From Fibrobacter sp. (GTDB taxonomy: Bacteria > Fibrobacterota > Fibrobacteria > Fibrobacterales > Fibrobacteraceae): 64,000 nucleotides of DNA. The stretch spans positions 35,088-99,087 of the forward strand of contig JAKSIJ010000010.1 in the NCBI GenBank assembly GCA_024398875.1, read 5' to 3'. The translations under genes were made by a program, and so were the position numbers. Position 1 is the first letter of the stretch; each line of letters starts with the position of its first letter. Positions 38,707 to 47,398 of the stretch are shown in pieces. The notes below the pieces were generated by a model. It did not search any database and was not told the origin of the DNA. It saw only the letters and a list, made by a program, of their open reading frames with translations.

Positions 38707-39098
38707 AGCTCGGCGCTGTCGCGTTTCCCGAAATCGCGGTTGTTTTTCTCAATTTTGCTGCTGCGCAGTTGGGCTTGCTTTTCCTTCCGCTCGCGGCTGG
38801 CTCTTTCTTCCAGCGTTTCGTCGAGGCCGTTGATGAGATTGTCTCTTAAAGTCTCGTCTCCAGCGGCCAGCAGTTCTTTTTCTTGACGGGGAAGTTTTTT
38901 AATGCGGGCTTCTAGGCGGAGCGCGCATTCCTTGCTTTCGAGTTCAAACGTGCGCAACACGCACTCCGGCGGAAACGCCTTTGTGAATTTGGCACCCTTG
39001 CCACTTTTATGTTGTTCAAAACGCGCTTCCACATCTACAGCATATCCGGTGTAAATTCGGTTTCCGGCACAGCGTAGCATGTAGACAAAATGAGGCAT
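38703..39098 (-). CDS. GIY-YIG domain protein (UPF0213/YhbQ-like)
   Basis: A 131-residue protein with an N-terminal GIY-YIG nuclease-type domain: VYMLRCAGNRIYTGYAVDVEARFEQHKSG, here with IYTGY in place of YIG, then the conserved E in LRLEARIKKL. The family is small, stand-alone and of unsettled function, probably acting on DNA. A charged tail of about 45 residues follows. The gene is convergent with the TauE-like gene and their stop codons overlap by 4 bases. Confidence 0.85.
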   Translation of the reverse strand: MPHFVYMLRCAGNRIYTGYAVDVEARFEQHKSGKGAKFTKAFPPECVLRTFELESKECALRLEARIKKLPRQEKELLAAGDETLRDNLINGLDETLEERASRERKEKQAQLRSSKIEKNNRDFGKRDSAEL

Positions 39099-39117
39099 GG
39101 AGATAATCTAAAAAAAT

Positions 39118-39142
39118 AAACCCCGAAGTAAATCGGGGTTTG
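39118..39142 (-). terminator. Terminator of the outer-membrane protein gene
   Basis: AAACCCCGA pairs perfectly with TCGGGGTTT around a 6-base loop; on the minus strand it is followed by ATTTTTTT. It lies 20 bases after the stop of the gene at 39163 and before the GIY-YIG start. Confidence 0.88.
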
Positions 39143-39162
39143 CTGTTTTGCAATAGTTGCGA

Positions 39163-40125
39163 TTAGTAGTTGATGGCGATGTAGAAACTACCTGCACCAA
39201 AGCGGTGGTCGAAGGCTTCAAAGCCGTCCCACATGGCGTCCCAGGCGAGCCCAATTTCAAGTTGTGTTGCAGAATTGCGGAAGCACACCAGGCCCATTTC
39301 CAATCCACTGGCAAGGCCGATGGCGAATTCGTTGTCGGTATCCATGTGCTCGTCACTCTGGAGACCAAGGCCAATTCCTGCGCCTGCATAAGGAGAAACG
39401 CTTCCTGTGCTGAAGAAGTAGCGGCCGCCAATGAGGAAGGCTTCGTGCCACTGCCATTCATCGCCAAAGGACATGTTCATGTTGTTCATGATGGTGATGG
39501 CGCCATGGGGCGTGGTTTCAAAAATACGTCCGTAGTGGAATACAAAACCCATGTCCCAGTCCATGGAGGTATTGTAGTCGTCTTCCCAGTTGTGCCACAG
39601 AGCAACGCCAAGGCCATAGCTCACGTAGTTGCGGGTGGGGCGCTTGTGGGCAAATTCATCATTGGGATCTCCGCTGCCAGAGCCGTACCCGTGTTCAACA
39701 GGAACCACATAAACCACTTCCGGACTGGATTCCTGATAGGCACCTGCGGGGGCGTAGGCGGCAGCATCGGGAGCATTTGCGGCAAGGTTTGCGAGAGCGG
39801 ATTGGACAGCGTATTCAATCGCCACGTCCAAATCGTCGATGGAGCCGGCTTTTTGCTTTCCGGAACCAGCAACAGTGCCGTTGTTCAACTGTTCGCAGAC
39901 TACCACGAAGGTGGAGCCCATGGTCATGATACTCGTGCGAAGCTGGATGCTTTCGCTCCCTTCTACAGGAGTATTTCCGGTCTGAGCAACGGCGGAGCGG
40001 ACAATGGACTGAACCATTTTAGGTGCGTCTGGAGAAAATTCAGCGCCTGTGGGTTCTAGAATTTGAATGTTTGCAGCAAAGGTGATTGCTGCGAGAAATA
40101 GAATGGAGGTAATAATCTTCTTCAT
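39163..40125 (-). CDS. Outer-membrane beta-barrel protein, unknown function
   Basis: A 320-residue secreted protein starting at ATG 40125 with signal peptide KKIITSILFLAAITFAA; the upstream open frame to 40164 would bury it. Residues ~20-125 form a soluble region; the second half alternates aromatic and small residues in strands (YVSYGLGVALWHNW, GRYFFSTGSVSPYAGAGIGL, QLEIGLAWDAMWDG) and ends in an aromatic residue (YIAINY), as outer-membrane barrels do. No close family was recognised. It stands alone, with its own terminator. Confidence 0.8.
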   Translation of the reverse strand: MKKIITSILFLAAITFAANIQILEPTGAEFSPDAPKMVQSIVRSAVAQTGNTPVEGSESIQLRTSIMTMGSTFVVVCEQLNNGTVAGSGKQKAGSIDDLDVAIEYAVQSALANLAANAPDAAAYAPAGAYQESSPEVVYVVPVEHGYGSGSGDPNDEFAHKRPTRNYVSYGLGVALWHNWEDDYNTSMDWDMGFVFHYGRIFETTPHGAITIMNNMNMSFGDEWQWHEAFLIGGRYFFSTGSVSPYAGAGIGLGLQSDEHMDTDNEFAIGLASGLEMGLVCFRNSATQLEIGLAWDAMWDGFEAFDHRFGAGSFYIAINY

Positions 40126-40210
40126 GAAGTCAAAGTTAATAAACATAACGAGGTTTATCAGCACAGTCTTTCGAAATAATCTATTTTAATGGCGTAGATT
40201 TTGATTTGCA

Positions 40211-40232
40211 AAATCGGCGATATCGCCAATTT
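40211..40232. promoter_or_regulatory. Palindrome upstream of murJ
   Basis: GGCGATATCGCC (40216-40227) is a perfect 12-base palindrome; AAAT and ATTT extend it to 22 bases with one mismatched pair. It lies 17 bases before the murJ ATG and could be an operator or a leader hairpin. Confidence 0.45.
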
Positions 40233-40249
40233 GAAGAACTTCGTGATTT

Positions 40250-41833
40250 ATGAATAAAGCTGCCATCATTGTTGCTGTAAGTCTGCTCTTGAGCCGTGTT
40301 CTCGGAATTTTCCGCGAAATGCTTTTGGCTCACGCCGCAGGTGTCTCTCTCGAAAAGAATGCTCTCGATCTCGCCTTCATGATTCCGGACATCTTGAATC
40401 ATGTGGTGAGTACCGGTTTTCTGTCTATTATCTTCATTCCCATTTTCACGGGCTATAAAGTTCGGGACGATAAAAAGGGCGGCTGGTCGTTTTTCAGCAA
40501 TGTGCTGAACACATTTGGCATTGTGCTTCTGATTCTCGTGATACCGGCCTTCATTTTTATGCCTCAACTGCTGCAGCTCTTGACGGTGGAAGGCGCTACG
40601 CCCGAACTCATTGAACGCGCCGCCTACTATGGCCGTATTATTTTGCCGGGTCAGATTTTCATTTTTGTGGGCAGCATTCTTGTGGCAGTGCAGCACACTC
40701 GTAAGCAGTTCCTGATTCCTTCTATGACGGGACTCATCTACAATGTTGCAATTGTAGTAGGCGGACTCGTTGCCATCTACATGGGAAAAATGAATGGCGT
40801 GGATTATGGTCTGGAAGGTTTTGCCTGGGGCGTTCCCGTGGGTGCGTTCATCGGATTTTTTGCGCTGCAGATTTGGGGCGCGAAACGGGGCGGCGTCCAT
40901 TACGATTTGATTTGCAAGCCTTTTCATCCCGATATTATTCGTTATTTCAAAATGATGCTCCCCATGTCTTTGGGAGTGGGCTCCATGTTTGGTCTTGAAT
41001 TTGTGATAAGGAGTTTTGGCGCGAACTTTGGAACGGGCGGTATTTCCAGCCTCAATTACGCATATCGCGTGATGTATACATTGGTAGCGGTCTTCGGATT
41101 TTCCGTCAGTGTCACAAGTTACCCTGATATGGCGCGGCTTGTCAAAGAGGGCGAGATTGCACAACTGAACCAGAAAATCTGGAAAAGCCTTTCCCGCATG
41201 TTCTGCATCTTGATTCCTGCGGTGGTGGCGGTATGGGCCCTTAGTTTTCCTGCGGTGCGTATCCTCTTTGAGCGGGGAGCCTTCCAACGTGAAACGACAG
41301 AAGCCATTACAGAAATCCTTCGGTGGTACTTGCCTGTAAGCCTTGGACTTTGCCTCCAGGCAGTGCTCGTCCGCAGCTTCTATGCCGCAGAGCGCATGTG
41401 GGCTCCGACGCTTCTCAATACGGGAATTTTTGCTCTCACAATTCCGGCGTACTTGCTGCTTGGCGCCCCACTGGGAATTAAATCCGTACCTATAGTAGGT
41501 GCCGTGGGCGCCATTCTTCAGGTGCTCAGCATGATTGCTTTGTGGGGCGGCAGGAACGGTACTGATGGTATGCGGGAAGCCCTCTTGAACATGCTTCGCG
41601 CCCTCATCGCCTTTGGCATCATGATTGCTGCTGCCATCGGTCTGGATCATATCACGGGCGAATTTGTCCGCAGTACAAACCTCTTTATCCTCGTCATCTA
41701 TAGCGGAGTAGTGGGGACGATTCTTCTCGCAATGACTTTGTTCATCCAGAAGCTTTTAGGCAGTAATGACGCCAAAGACATCATGAACGAGCTTTTGGGA
41801 AAAGTGCTTCGGAAGCTCCATTTGGCGCGTTAA
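40250..41833 (+). CDS. murJ: Lipid II flippase MurJ (MviN)
   Basis: MurJ moves lipid II across the inner membrane for peptidoglycan synthesis, feeding enzymes such as the class A PBP of this window. The 527-residue protein has about 14 membrane segments of the MOP fold. Family signs are SLLLSRVLGIFREMLLAHAAG at the N-terminus, DLAFMIPDILNHVVSTGFLS, RGAFQRETT in the second half, and RSFYAAERMWAPTLLNT. The ATG is the first in frame after a short leader with a palindrome. It is followed by a terminator that faces the other way. Confidence 0.94.
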   Translation: MNKAAIIVAVSLLLSRVLGIFREMLLAHAAGVSLEKNALDLAFMIPDILNHVVSTGFLSIIFIPIFTGYKVRDDKKGGWSFFSNVLNTFGIVLLILVIPAFIFMPQLLQLLTVEGATPELIERAAYYGRIILPGQIFIFVGSILVAVQHTRKQFLIPSMTGLIYNVAIVVGGLVAIYMGKMNGVDYGLEGFAWGVPVGAFIGFFALQIWGAKRGGVHYDLICKPFHPDIIRYFKMMLPMSLGVGSMFGLEFVIRSFGANFGTGGISSLNYAYRVMYTLVAVFGFSVSVTSYPDMARLVKEGEIAQLNQKIWKSLSRMFCILIPAVVAVWALSFPAVRILFERGAFQRETTEAITEILRWYLPVSLGLCLQAVLVRSFYAAERMWAPTLLNTGIFALTIPAYLLLGAPLGIKSVPIVGAVGAILQVLSMIALWGGRNGTDGMREALLNMLRALIAFGIMIAAAIGLDHITGEFVRSTNLFILVIYSGVVGTILLAMTLFIQKLLGSNDAKDIMNELLGKVLRKLHLAR

Positions 41834-41901
41834 CGCCCTATCTCACGCGATGAACCTTGCGCGATATTTTTCGTGCTATGATACTTTAGCACAGTAGTAT
41901 T

Positions 41902-41935
41902 TCAAAAAATCCCGCGACATGGAATCGCGGGATTT
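41902..41935 (-). terminator. Terminator of the GH45 gene
   Basis: AAATCCCGCGA and TCGCGGGATTT form an 11-bp perfect stem with a 7-base loop; on the minus strand it is followed by TTTGAA. It lies 11 bases past the endoglucanase stop. It could also fold for the murJ transcript, but has no T run on the plus strand. Confidence 0.87.
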
Positions 41936-41945
41936 GCGTTATCAG

Positions 41946-43307
41946 CTAGAAATTCTGGTGAGCGGGAGCGGAATTCAAATTGGGGCTTGTGTTGATTGTA
42001 GAAGGATACTTGTCTTCCAAATATTGGGGACACTGGACTTCCTTAAACAATATTTCTGGATTGTCTGCGGCTTCATACCAATCTGCATACCACAAGCATC
42101 CCTTCTGCAATTCAGGAACTTTCGTAAACAGGCTGTTGCATTTTTCGGTAACGCACTGTTTTAAAGTTGCTGCGCTGGCATCATCGCCGTGTTTCTGGCG
42201 GCAGGCAGATTGAAGTCCTCCGTATTGTTCTCCCAAATCAGATTTGTTAACGCCCAACTGTTTGGAAAGAGCGTCAAAGGCTCCAACACCGCCGCCGGGA
42301 ATCATGATGTCGAATTGATGGTTGGATACATCGTAGCCGATATTTGTCGCCATCACAATGAGCATCTTTTTCTTTTGGGCCAAAAGTTTAACGGGTTCTT
42401 TAGGTGGATTTCCATAATCATAAAATCCCTTGCCGGTAAATTGAATCTGGTAGCATTTGCCGCAAATGTCCCCTGATGCCGGGACTGCCGCAAAGGCGTA
42501 AGACAAGGTGTCATTTACTGCAACGGGAATCATGTCTGTGCAAACATAAGCAGGTCCGTTATCACAGGAGCTCGCCGTACCTTGAAGCCATGTGCCATCA
42601 CTGCTTTTGGTAAAGGCCGGAATTTCTTGACCATTGATGTTGCAGGTCCGTTCAATTCTATAGGGGTTGGCATTTTGGTTCACTTTCTCGGGCCAGGAAC
42701 AGTGATGCTTGCAAGCGTCCCAGTAACGAGTGGCGTAACCCTTGGTGACGCCACTTCCGCCTTCTGTCAATCTTTCATAGCTTGCTATGGGGTAACCATT
42801 GGGATCAACGGCACCTGCGGAAGAACTGGAGACTGCGGGAATGTTTGCGGAGGAGAGCGTGGGATCGTAGTTTTGGCTAGAACTTTCAATAGCGGGTTGG
42901 TTTGGAGAGTCGGGATTGTCAACGTCAGGATTTTCTTCCCCAGGGTTGCCTCCGTTTTCGCTTTGCTCCTTCTGCGTTTTTGCTTCGTTGACAATGTCTG
43001 GATTCAGAATCTGCAGAGTATTGATGTCAATGTTTTCCACAATAAGAGTAACGCCATCCGCAGCAATAATGGAACCGTTTTCTGCAATGAACGAGCCAAC
43101 TGGATTTCCTTGGGCATCGGTGACGGTTCCATCCTCGTAAATCAAATAGTCTACATCACCGGGGAGCCAGTGGCAATTTCCTGTAACGATGAAGTCTGCA
43201 TATTCTGGATAGTCGCCTATTCCAGATACAGTGCCGCTATCGCTGCAGTTCCACGCTAAAAAGATTGCGCCTGCAAGGATGAAGGTTTTGAGCAACGGAT
43301 GTTTCAT
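41946..43307 (-). CDS. Secreted GH45 family endoglucanase with low-complexity linker
   Basis: GH45 enzymes cut internal beta-1,4-glucan bonds of cellulose by inversion. The 453-residue protein has a signal sequence (TFILAGAIFLAWNC), an N-terminal region of about 100 residues, a Ser/Asn/Pro/Glu-rich linker (~110-170), and the GH45 domain (~180-440). Catalytic residues fit Asp197 in TRYWDACKHHCSW and Asp333 in HQFDIMIPGGGVGAF; ICGKCYQIQFTG and the six or more cysteines match the family fold. The possible lipobox has Asn before Cys, which is atypical. The gene has its own terminator and lies downstream of purM. Confidence 0.93.
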   Translation of the reverse strand: MKHPLLKTFILAGAIFLAWNCSDSGTVSGIGDYPEYADFIVTGNCHWLPGDVDYLIYEDGTVTDAQGNPVGSFIAENGSIIAADGVTLIVENIDINTLQILNPDIVNEAKTQKEQSENGGNPGEENPDVDNPDSPNQPAIESSSQNYDPTLSSANIPAVSSSSAGAVDPNGYPIASYERLTEGGSGVTKGYATRYWDACKHHCSWPEKVNQNANPYRIERTCNINGQEIPAFTKSSDGTWLQGTASSCDNGPAYVCTDMIPVAVNDTLSYAFAAVPASGDICGKCYQIQFTGKGFYDYGNPPKEPVKLLAQKKKMLIVMATNIGYDVSNHQFDIMIPGGGVGAFDALSKQLGVNKSDLGEQYGGLQSACRQKHGDDASAATLKQCVTEKCNSLFTKVPELQKGCLWYADWYEAADNPEILFKEVQCPQYLEDKYPSTINTSPNLNSAPAHQNF

Positions 43308-43323
43308 ATTCTCTCCTAATAAA

Positions 43324-43352
43324 AAGCCGCAGTTTTCGCCGCGGCTTCAATT
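43324..43352 (-). terminator. Terminator of purM
   Basis: On the minus strand AAGCCGC pairs with GCGGCTT across a 10-base loop, followed by TTTT ATTAGG; the stem lies 43 bases after the purM stop and 17 bases before the GH45 start codon. Confidence 0.75.
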
Positions 43353-43394
43353 CAAGATGTTATCCCAATTCCCACGCCTGAGTAGATTCCGCAA

Positions 43395-44420
43395 TTAGTC
43401 GCGGAACTTCACCTGCTTGGAACCAGCAACAACTTCGCCAATCTGGGTCCACTTTTCGCCCTTGGCTTCCAAGTGGGCCACAACCTCGGCCTTGTCGGCA
43501 GGGTCGATGAAGATGAGCATGCCCATACCCATATTGAAGGTATTGTACATCTCGTCCTTCTCTACAGAACCAGCCTGCTGGATGAGCTTGAAGATCATCG
43601 GAGGGTCCCATGTAGTGCGGTCGATGACGACATCCACATTGTCCGGAAGAATGCGGGGGATGTTGCCCTGGTAGCCGGAACCGGTGATGTGGGCGAGGCC
43701 CTGAATCTTCTTCTTGTCGCAGAGTCCGATAAGGCTCGGGTAGTAGCTGCGGTGCGGCGTAGCAAGGGCTTCACCGATGGTCTTGTCCATGCCATCTACG
43801 AGAGTATCGACTTTGTAGCCAGCTACATCGAACAGCACCTTGCGGGCGAGGGAGTAGCCGTTGGTATGGAGGCCAGTAGAAGGGAGACCGAGAATGATGG
43901 TGCCCGGCTTAATCTTCTTGCCATCGATGATGTTGTCTCGTTCCACGACTCCCACGATGGTGCCGGAAATATCGTAATCGCCAGGGCCATAGAAGCCCGG
44001 CATTTCGGCAGTTTCACCGCCAATCAAAACGAGACCATTTTCGCGGCAGGCTTTTGCCATGCCCATGACCAATTTATCCATGACGCCCGGTTCCAAACGA
44101 CCCGTAGCCACATAGTCCAGGAAGAACAGAGGGCGAGCGCCCTGCACTAGAATATCATCGCAGCAGTGGTTCACGATGTCCTGACCCGGCAGTTCGTGAG
44201 TGCCCATTTCGATATCAACCTTCAGCTTGGTTCCCACGCCGTCAACAGAACTGACCAGAACGGGGTCCTTCATGCCCAGGTGGTTCAGTGTGAAGAGACC
44301 ACCGAAATTGCCGACGTCACCCAGGACGCCTTGGTTAAACGTGGAACGGACAGATTTTTTGACTCCGACCATAGCTTCATCAGCTCTGGCAAGGGAGACA
44401 CCTGCGTCTGCGTAATTCAT
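43395..44420 (-). CDS. purM: Phosphoribosylformylglycinamidine cyclo-ligase
   Basis: PurM makes aminoimidazole ribonucleotide in purine synthesis, using ATP. The 341-residue protein starts MNYADAGVSLARADEAM, with the conserved NPGVLGDVGNFGGLF-like segment (NQGVLGDVGNFGGLF), SSVDGVGTKLKVDIEM, GGETAEMPGFYGPGDYDISG and SGLHTNGYSLAR-type loop (GLHTNGYSLARK). AAAGGA precedes the ATG. It is downstream of the PATAN-type gene by 40 bases on the same strand; no other pur gene is near. Confidence 0.97.
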   Translation of the reverse strand: MNYADAGVSLARADEAMVGVKKSVRSTFNQGVLGDVGNFGGLFTLNHLGMKDPVLVSSVDGVGTKLKVDIEMGTHELPGQDIVNHCCDDILVQGARPLFFLDYVATGRLEPGVMDKLVMGMAKACRENGLVLIGGETAEMPGFYGPGDYDISGTIVGVVERDNIIDGKKIKPGTIILGLPSTGLHTNGYSLARKVLFDVAGYKVDTLVDGMDKTIGEALATPHRSYYPSLIGLCDKKKIQGLAHITGSGYQGNIPRILPDNVDVVIDRTTWDPPMIFKLIQQAGSVEKDEMYNTFNMGMGMLIFIDPADKAEVVAHLEAKGEKWTQIGEVVAGSKQVKFRD

Positions 44421-44460
44421 CTTTTTTCCTTTGCCCGCGTGGGCATTATGTATCGCTCAA

Positions 44461-45258
44461 CTATTGAGCGTTTCGTTTTTCGTCAATATTTCTCAAAGCA
44501 TCCAGGATGAGGCTGGTGGTATCGGACATCTGGTTGATGTTTACGATTTCCGGCATCAAATGGGTATCCAACTTGAACAGGGTGTCGTCACCCCAGGAGA
44601 GCATCTTCTCCAGTGCGTCTGGACCTGCCAGTTTGCCACTCTGGGCACAGCAGATACGACCATCCTGGAAGGCAATAAAGCCTTTCTCTCCATTGCATTC
44701 GAAAATGACCGTTCCCGTGATGCGGCTCTTTTCCATGGTCTGGGCAAAGTCGATAAAGGGGAGCACCTTGGCGGAAGCCAACAGGGCGAGTCTTTCAAAT
44801 TCGTCAAAGGCCTCGTTCTTGGCGCGAAGGCGATCGGCAACAACCTTATACAGATAAACCACCACACTGGGGTTTGCATCCAGGAACTTCACAAACTCAT
44901 CTCTGGGAATGTGGAGCACGGTGCAATCTTCCGCAGCGACTACGGCATTACTGGTGGGTTCGTTGGTCAAAATGGACATTTCGCCAAAGCAGGCGCCATC
45001 ATCCAGGTAGGCGAGGGTGCTGTAGTGACCATCGGGAAGGACCTGCCCACAGATCTGGGCTCTGCCGCTCTGGAGTACGCAGAAGGAATCTCCAACGACT
45101 CCGCCTTCGACAATTATATCGCCTGCTTCGTATTCGCGGATTTGGGCATTCAACAATAAAAAGTCAGCACATTCGCGGGGAACTTGCTGTAAAAAAGGAA
45201 TGCCAGCTTCATAGCTTGTGGCAATCCAGTCGCCAATGCCATTATGAATTTTTGCCAT
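44461..45258 (-). CDS. Cyclic-nucleotide-binding domain plus DUF4388 (PATAN) protein
   Basis: A 265-residue cytoplasmic regulatory-type protein. Residues ~10-130 form a CAP-type cyclic-nucleotide-binding fold (GDIIVEGGVVGDSFCVLQSGRAQICG, GACFGEMSILTNEPTSNAVVAAED), but there is no C-terminal helix-turn-helix. Residues ~165-255 match DUF4388/PATAN, a domain often found with two-component receivers in delta-proteobacteria and other phyla (TGTVIFECNGEKGFIAFQDGR). The start is ATG 45258, 5 bases after the preceding gene's stop, so both are probably co-transcribed. Its ligand and output are unknown. Confidence 0.85.
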   Translation of the reverse strand: MAKIHNGIGDWIATSYEAGIPFLQQVPRECADFLLLNAQIREYEAGDIIVEGGVVGDSFCVLQSGRAQICGQVLPDGHYSTLAYLDDGACFGEMSILTNEPTSNAVVAAEDCTVLHIPRDEFVKFLDANPSVVVYLYKVVADRLRAKNEAFDEFERLALLASAKVLPFIDFAQTMEKSRITGTVIFECNGEKGFIAFQDGRICCAQSGKLAGPDALEKMLSWGDDTLFKLDTHLMPEIVNINQMSDTTSLILDALRNIDEKRNAQ

Positions 45259-45263
45259 AGTGT

Positions 45264-46454
45264 CTACAAGATAAAAATATTTCGATACCACTTGGGCTCG
45301 TAATCTATCAAATGGGTGGGGTGGAAGGTACGAATCAGGTCTTTTAGGACGTTTTCTGGCTCCGAGACCGCACTTTCATAGAAGTCGTTTCCGCCGCTCC
45401 GCCCCTTTTTCTTGTCCATCTGGAACACTTTCCCGTTTTTCCAAGCCTTCAAGCCTTCTATCCGGGGCTCCGCGGCGAGGATTTCTTCGGGCGTGCCGTA
45501 GGGTCCGGGATTGATCCAGATTTCGGCTTCGTTCCCCAGAGCGAGGATTTCCTCCAGGGTGAATTTCAGCTCCCTGCGCGGCTCGTTTTCCCACAGGTAG
45601 CAACCACCGGCATCTTTGATGAGTTTTGCCGTGTAGCTGTTGCCTCCAGGCGCATACCATACACCTCCATGAACCATTCCTGCAATAACTTTGGGGCATT
45701 CCCCTTGTGCGGCGATGTTATGGGCCGCGTTTTTCCATTGGTTGTATTCGTTCTTACTTTGTCTGTAAATTGCAGATGCTAACGTATCTGCACCCAGTAA
45801 AATCCCGTAGGCCCTTATCCATTCGGCTTTGGCTAAGGGAGATTCCTCCTGCCATTCGGAAGAAATCATGAGGGGGATTCCGAGGGTGCTCAGCCGCTGG
45901 TAGTCGTCCTCGCTCCCGCCTGTGGCGAAGGTGATGACTAGGTCGGGTTTTAGATTCACCACTTTTTCCAGAGAAAGCGTGGGGCCGTTTCCGACTTCTG
46001 GCAGAGAGGGCTCGCTGCCGTGAGCTCTACGATAGAGGGCAGTGTCGGCGATGTAGTCCGCTGTTCCGACGGCGATGATTTTCGAAGTGAGGCCGAGGCG
46101 CTTGATGAAGCCGATGCTTGCGGTGGAGAGGGGGATGACGCGTTTGGCGGGTTTGCGGATTTCAAAAGTTTTCTTGAGGGTATCGCGCCCTACGATGGAA
46201 CGGACTTCCAAGGCCAATCCGCCCTCAAAAGAGCCTGTTTGGAACCTCTGGGCATCTTCGGGTTCTTGCCAGGAAATGTTGGCTTTGCCCCTGTTTTCGT
46301 CTTTGAGGCAGGGGTCCCGGTCGGCCCCTCCGCAACCCACCAAAAAGATAATAGCCCACAAAAAGGGGAGGATTTTAGCCCGAACCCCCACTGGAAGACC
46401 GACCGAAAATGCACCTAAATCGTTGATTTTTAACACTTTATGAAAATTTTTCAT
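45264..46454 (-). CDS. ABC-type iron/cobalamin substrate-binding lipoprotein (BtuF/FhuD-like)
   Basis: A 396-residue predicted lipoprotein (lipobox LVGC about 40 residues in, after a long N-region; an alternative GTG start inside would shorten it). It has the TroA/FhuD two-lobe fold: KPAKRVIPLSTASIGFIKRLGLTSKIIAVGTADYI, then LEKVVNLKPDLVITFATGG, and a long bridging helix region. These proteins deliver siderophore, heme, cobalamin or metal to an ABC importer. No permease or ATPase gene is adjacent, so it is an orphan. It heads the run with the PATAN protein and purM. Confidence 0.85.
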   Translation of the reverse strand: MKNFHKVLKINDLGAFSVGLPVGVRAKILPFLWAIIFLVGCGGADRDPCLKDENRGKANISWQEPEDAQRFQTGSFEGGLALEVRSIVGRDTLKKTFEIRKPAKRVIPLSTASIGFIKRLGLTSKIIAVGTADYIADTALYRRAHGSEPSLPEVGNGPTLSLEKVVNLKPDLVITFATGGSEDDYQRLSTLGIPLMISSEWQEESPLAKAEWIRAYGILLGADTLASAIYRQSKNEYNQWKNAAHNIAAQGECPKVIAGMVHGGVWYAPGGNSYTAKLIKDAGGCYLWENEPRRELKFTLEEILALGNEAEIWINPGPYGTPEEILAAEPRIEGLKAWKNGKVFQMDKKKGRSGGNDFYESAVSEPENVLKDLIRTFHPTHLIDYEPKWYRNIFIL

Positions 46455-46515
46455 ACGCAGTGGCCAAACATAATGTATTTTATAGGGCGTAATTCCTTTT
46501 TTGGAGTAGGTCTTT

Positions 46516-47295
46516 ATGAAGACAAAAATAACCTCTTTTTATCTGGCAGCACTGGTGTGCGCCTTGACCTTTGCAACCGGAGCCTTTGCAGACACTGAGT
46601 CTGGCTTCTATGAAAAGGAGCACATCCGTGGATTTGTTTCTCTCGGTGGCGACTTCCGCGGTATGCGGAGCCAGTTCGAAAAATATGTGAACACCACTGC
46701 GTTTACTGGAGCAGAAGGCTATGATTCCTTTGACTGGTGGTATATTGGTCTCCACCTGAACATTGGTGCCCAGTACAAGCAGTTCCTTACCTGGTTCGAT
46801 ATCAACTTCATGCCTACCCAGACTTCGGAACGTCCCAGTTCTGAGGTAGACGGTATGCCATTATATGATGTTCGTTGGTTCACATACGGCGCAGACTGGA
46901 TGTTCGGATATAAGCTTCTTGGTGAAAATTTCATCATCAACTTGATTCCGGCTGTTGGCTTCGGTTTCAACCTGATCAACTTCCACTTGGCTTCCAATCT
47001 GGAGCTTGGTTCTGGGGACGATGCGGGGGTGACTCTTCGCGACCGTTACTACAGCACCATGGCCTCCACCTTCAATTCCGAACTGGAACTCCGCTTGGAA
47101 TTGGGCCAGTTTGCCATCGGTATCTATGGTGGTTACAAGGTTGTTCGTTATAACGAACTTGAGGTTGAAGGCACTGAGTTGACAGAATATACCAAGTACG
47201 ATACTGATAACGTTGGTGACACCTGGTTCGTCGGTCTCCGCCTCACCTGGATCTTCCTCAGCGATTGGCAGTCCAAGGTTCAGAACAAACTCTAA
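46516..47295 (+). CDS. Secreted outer-membrane-type protein, unknown function
   Basis: A 259-residue protein with a signal peptide (SFYLAALVCALTFATGAFA) and strand-like alternating segments throughout (FDWWYIGLHLNIGAQY, LEIRLELGQFAIGIYGGYK-type), ending WFVGLRLTWIFLSD. It looks like an outer-membrane beta barrel but matches no family recognised here. TTGGAGTAGG precedes the ATG. It is divergent from the substrate-binding gene, with 61 bases between them for both promoters, and is closed by a terminator. Confidence 0.78.
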   Translation: MKTKITSFYLAALVCALTFATGAFADTESGFYEKEHIRGFVSLGGDFRGMRSQFEKYVNTTAFTGAEGYDSFDWWYIGLHLNIGAQYKQFLTWFDINFMPTQTSERPSSEVDGMPLYDVRWFTYGADWMFGYKLLGENFIINLIPAVGFGFNLINFHLASNLELGSGDDAGVTLRDRYYSTMASTFNSELELRLELGQFAIGIYGGYKVVRYNELEVEGTELTEYTKYDTDNVGDTWFVGLRLTWIFLSDWQSKVQNKL

Positions 47296-47318
47296 TACTT
47301 GACGATTAGTTTATAAGA

Positions 47319-47349
47319 AAACGCTCCTCGAAAGGGGCGTTTCTTTTTT
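47319..47349 (+). terminator. Terminator after the outer-membrane protein at 46516
   Basis: AAACGCTCC pairs with GGGGCGTTT (one G-T pair) around a 6-base loop, followed by CTTTTTTA. It lies 23 bases past the stop. Confidence 0.88.
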
Positions 47350-47398
47350 ATGAAACTTTACAGCATTTTTGGTGGTGCGCAGTTTTCATTTTGAATTG

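Noticed and set aside
40181..41650. A 489-codon open frame on the minus strand opposite murJ.
   Set aside because: MurJ is well supported on the plus strand; this frame is highly His/Asn-rich and has no signal or domain.
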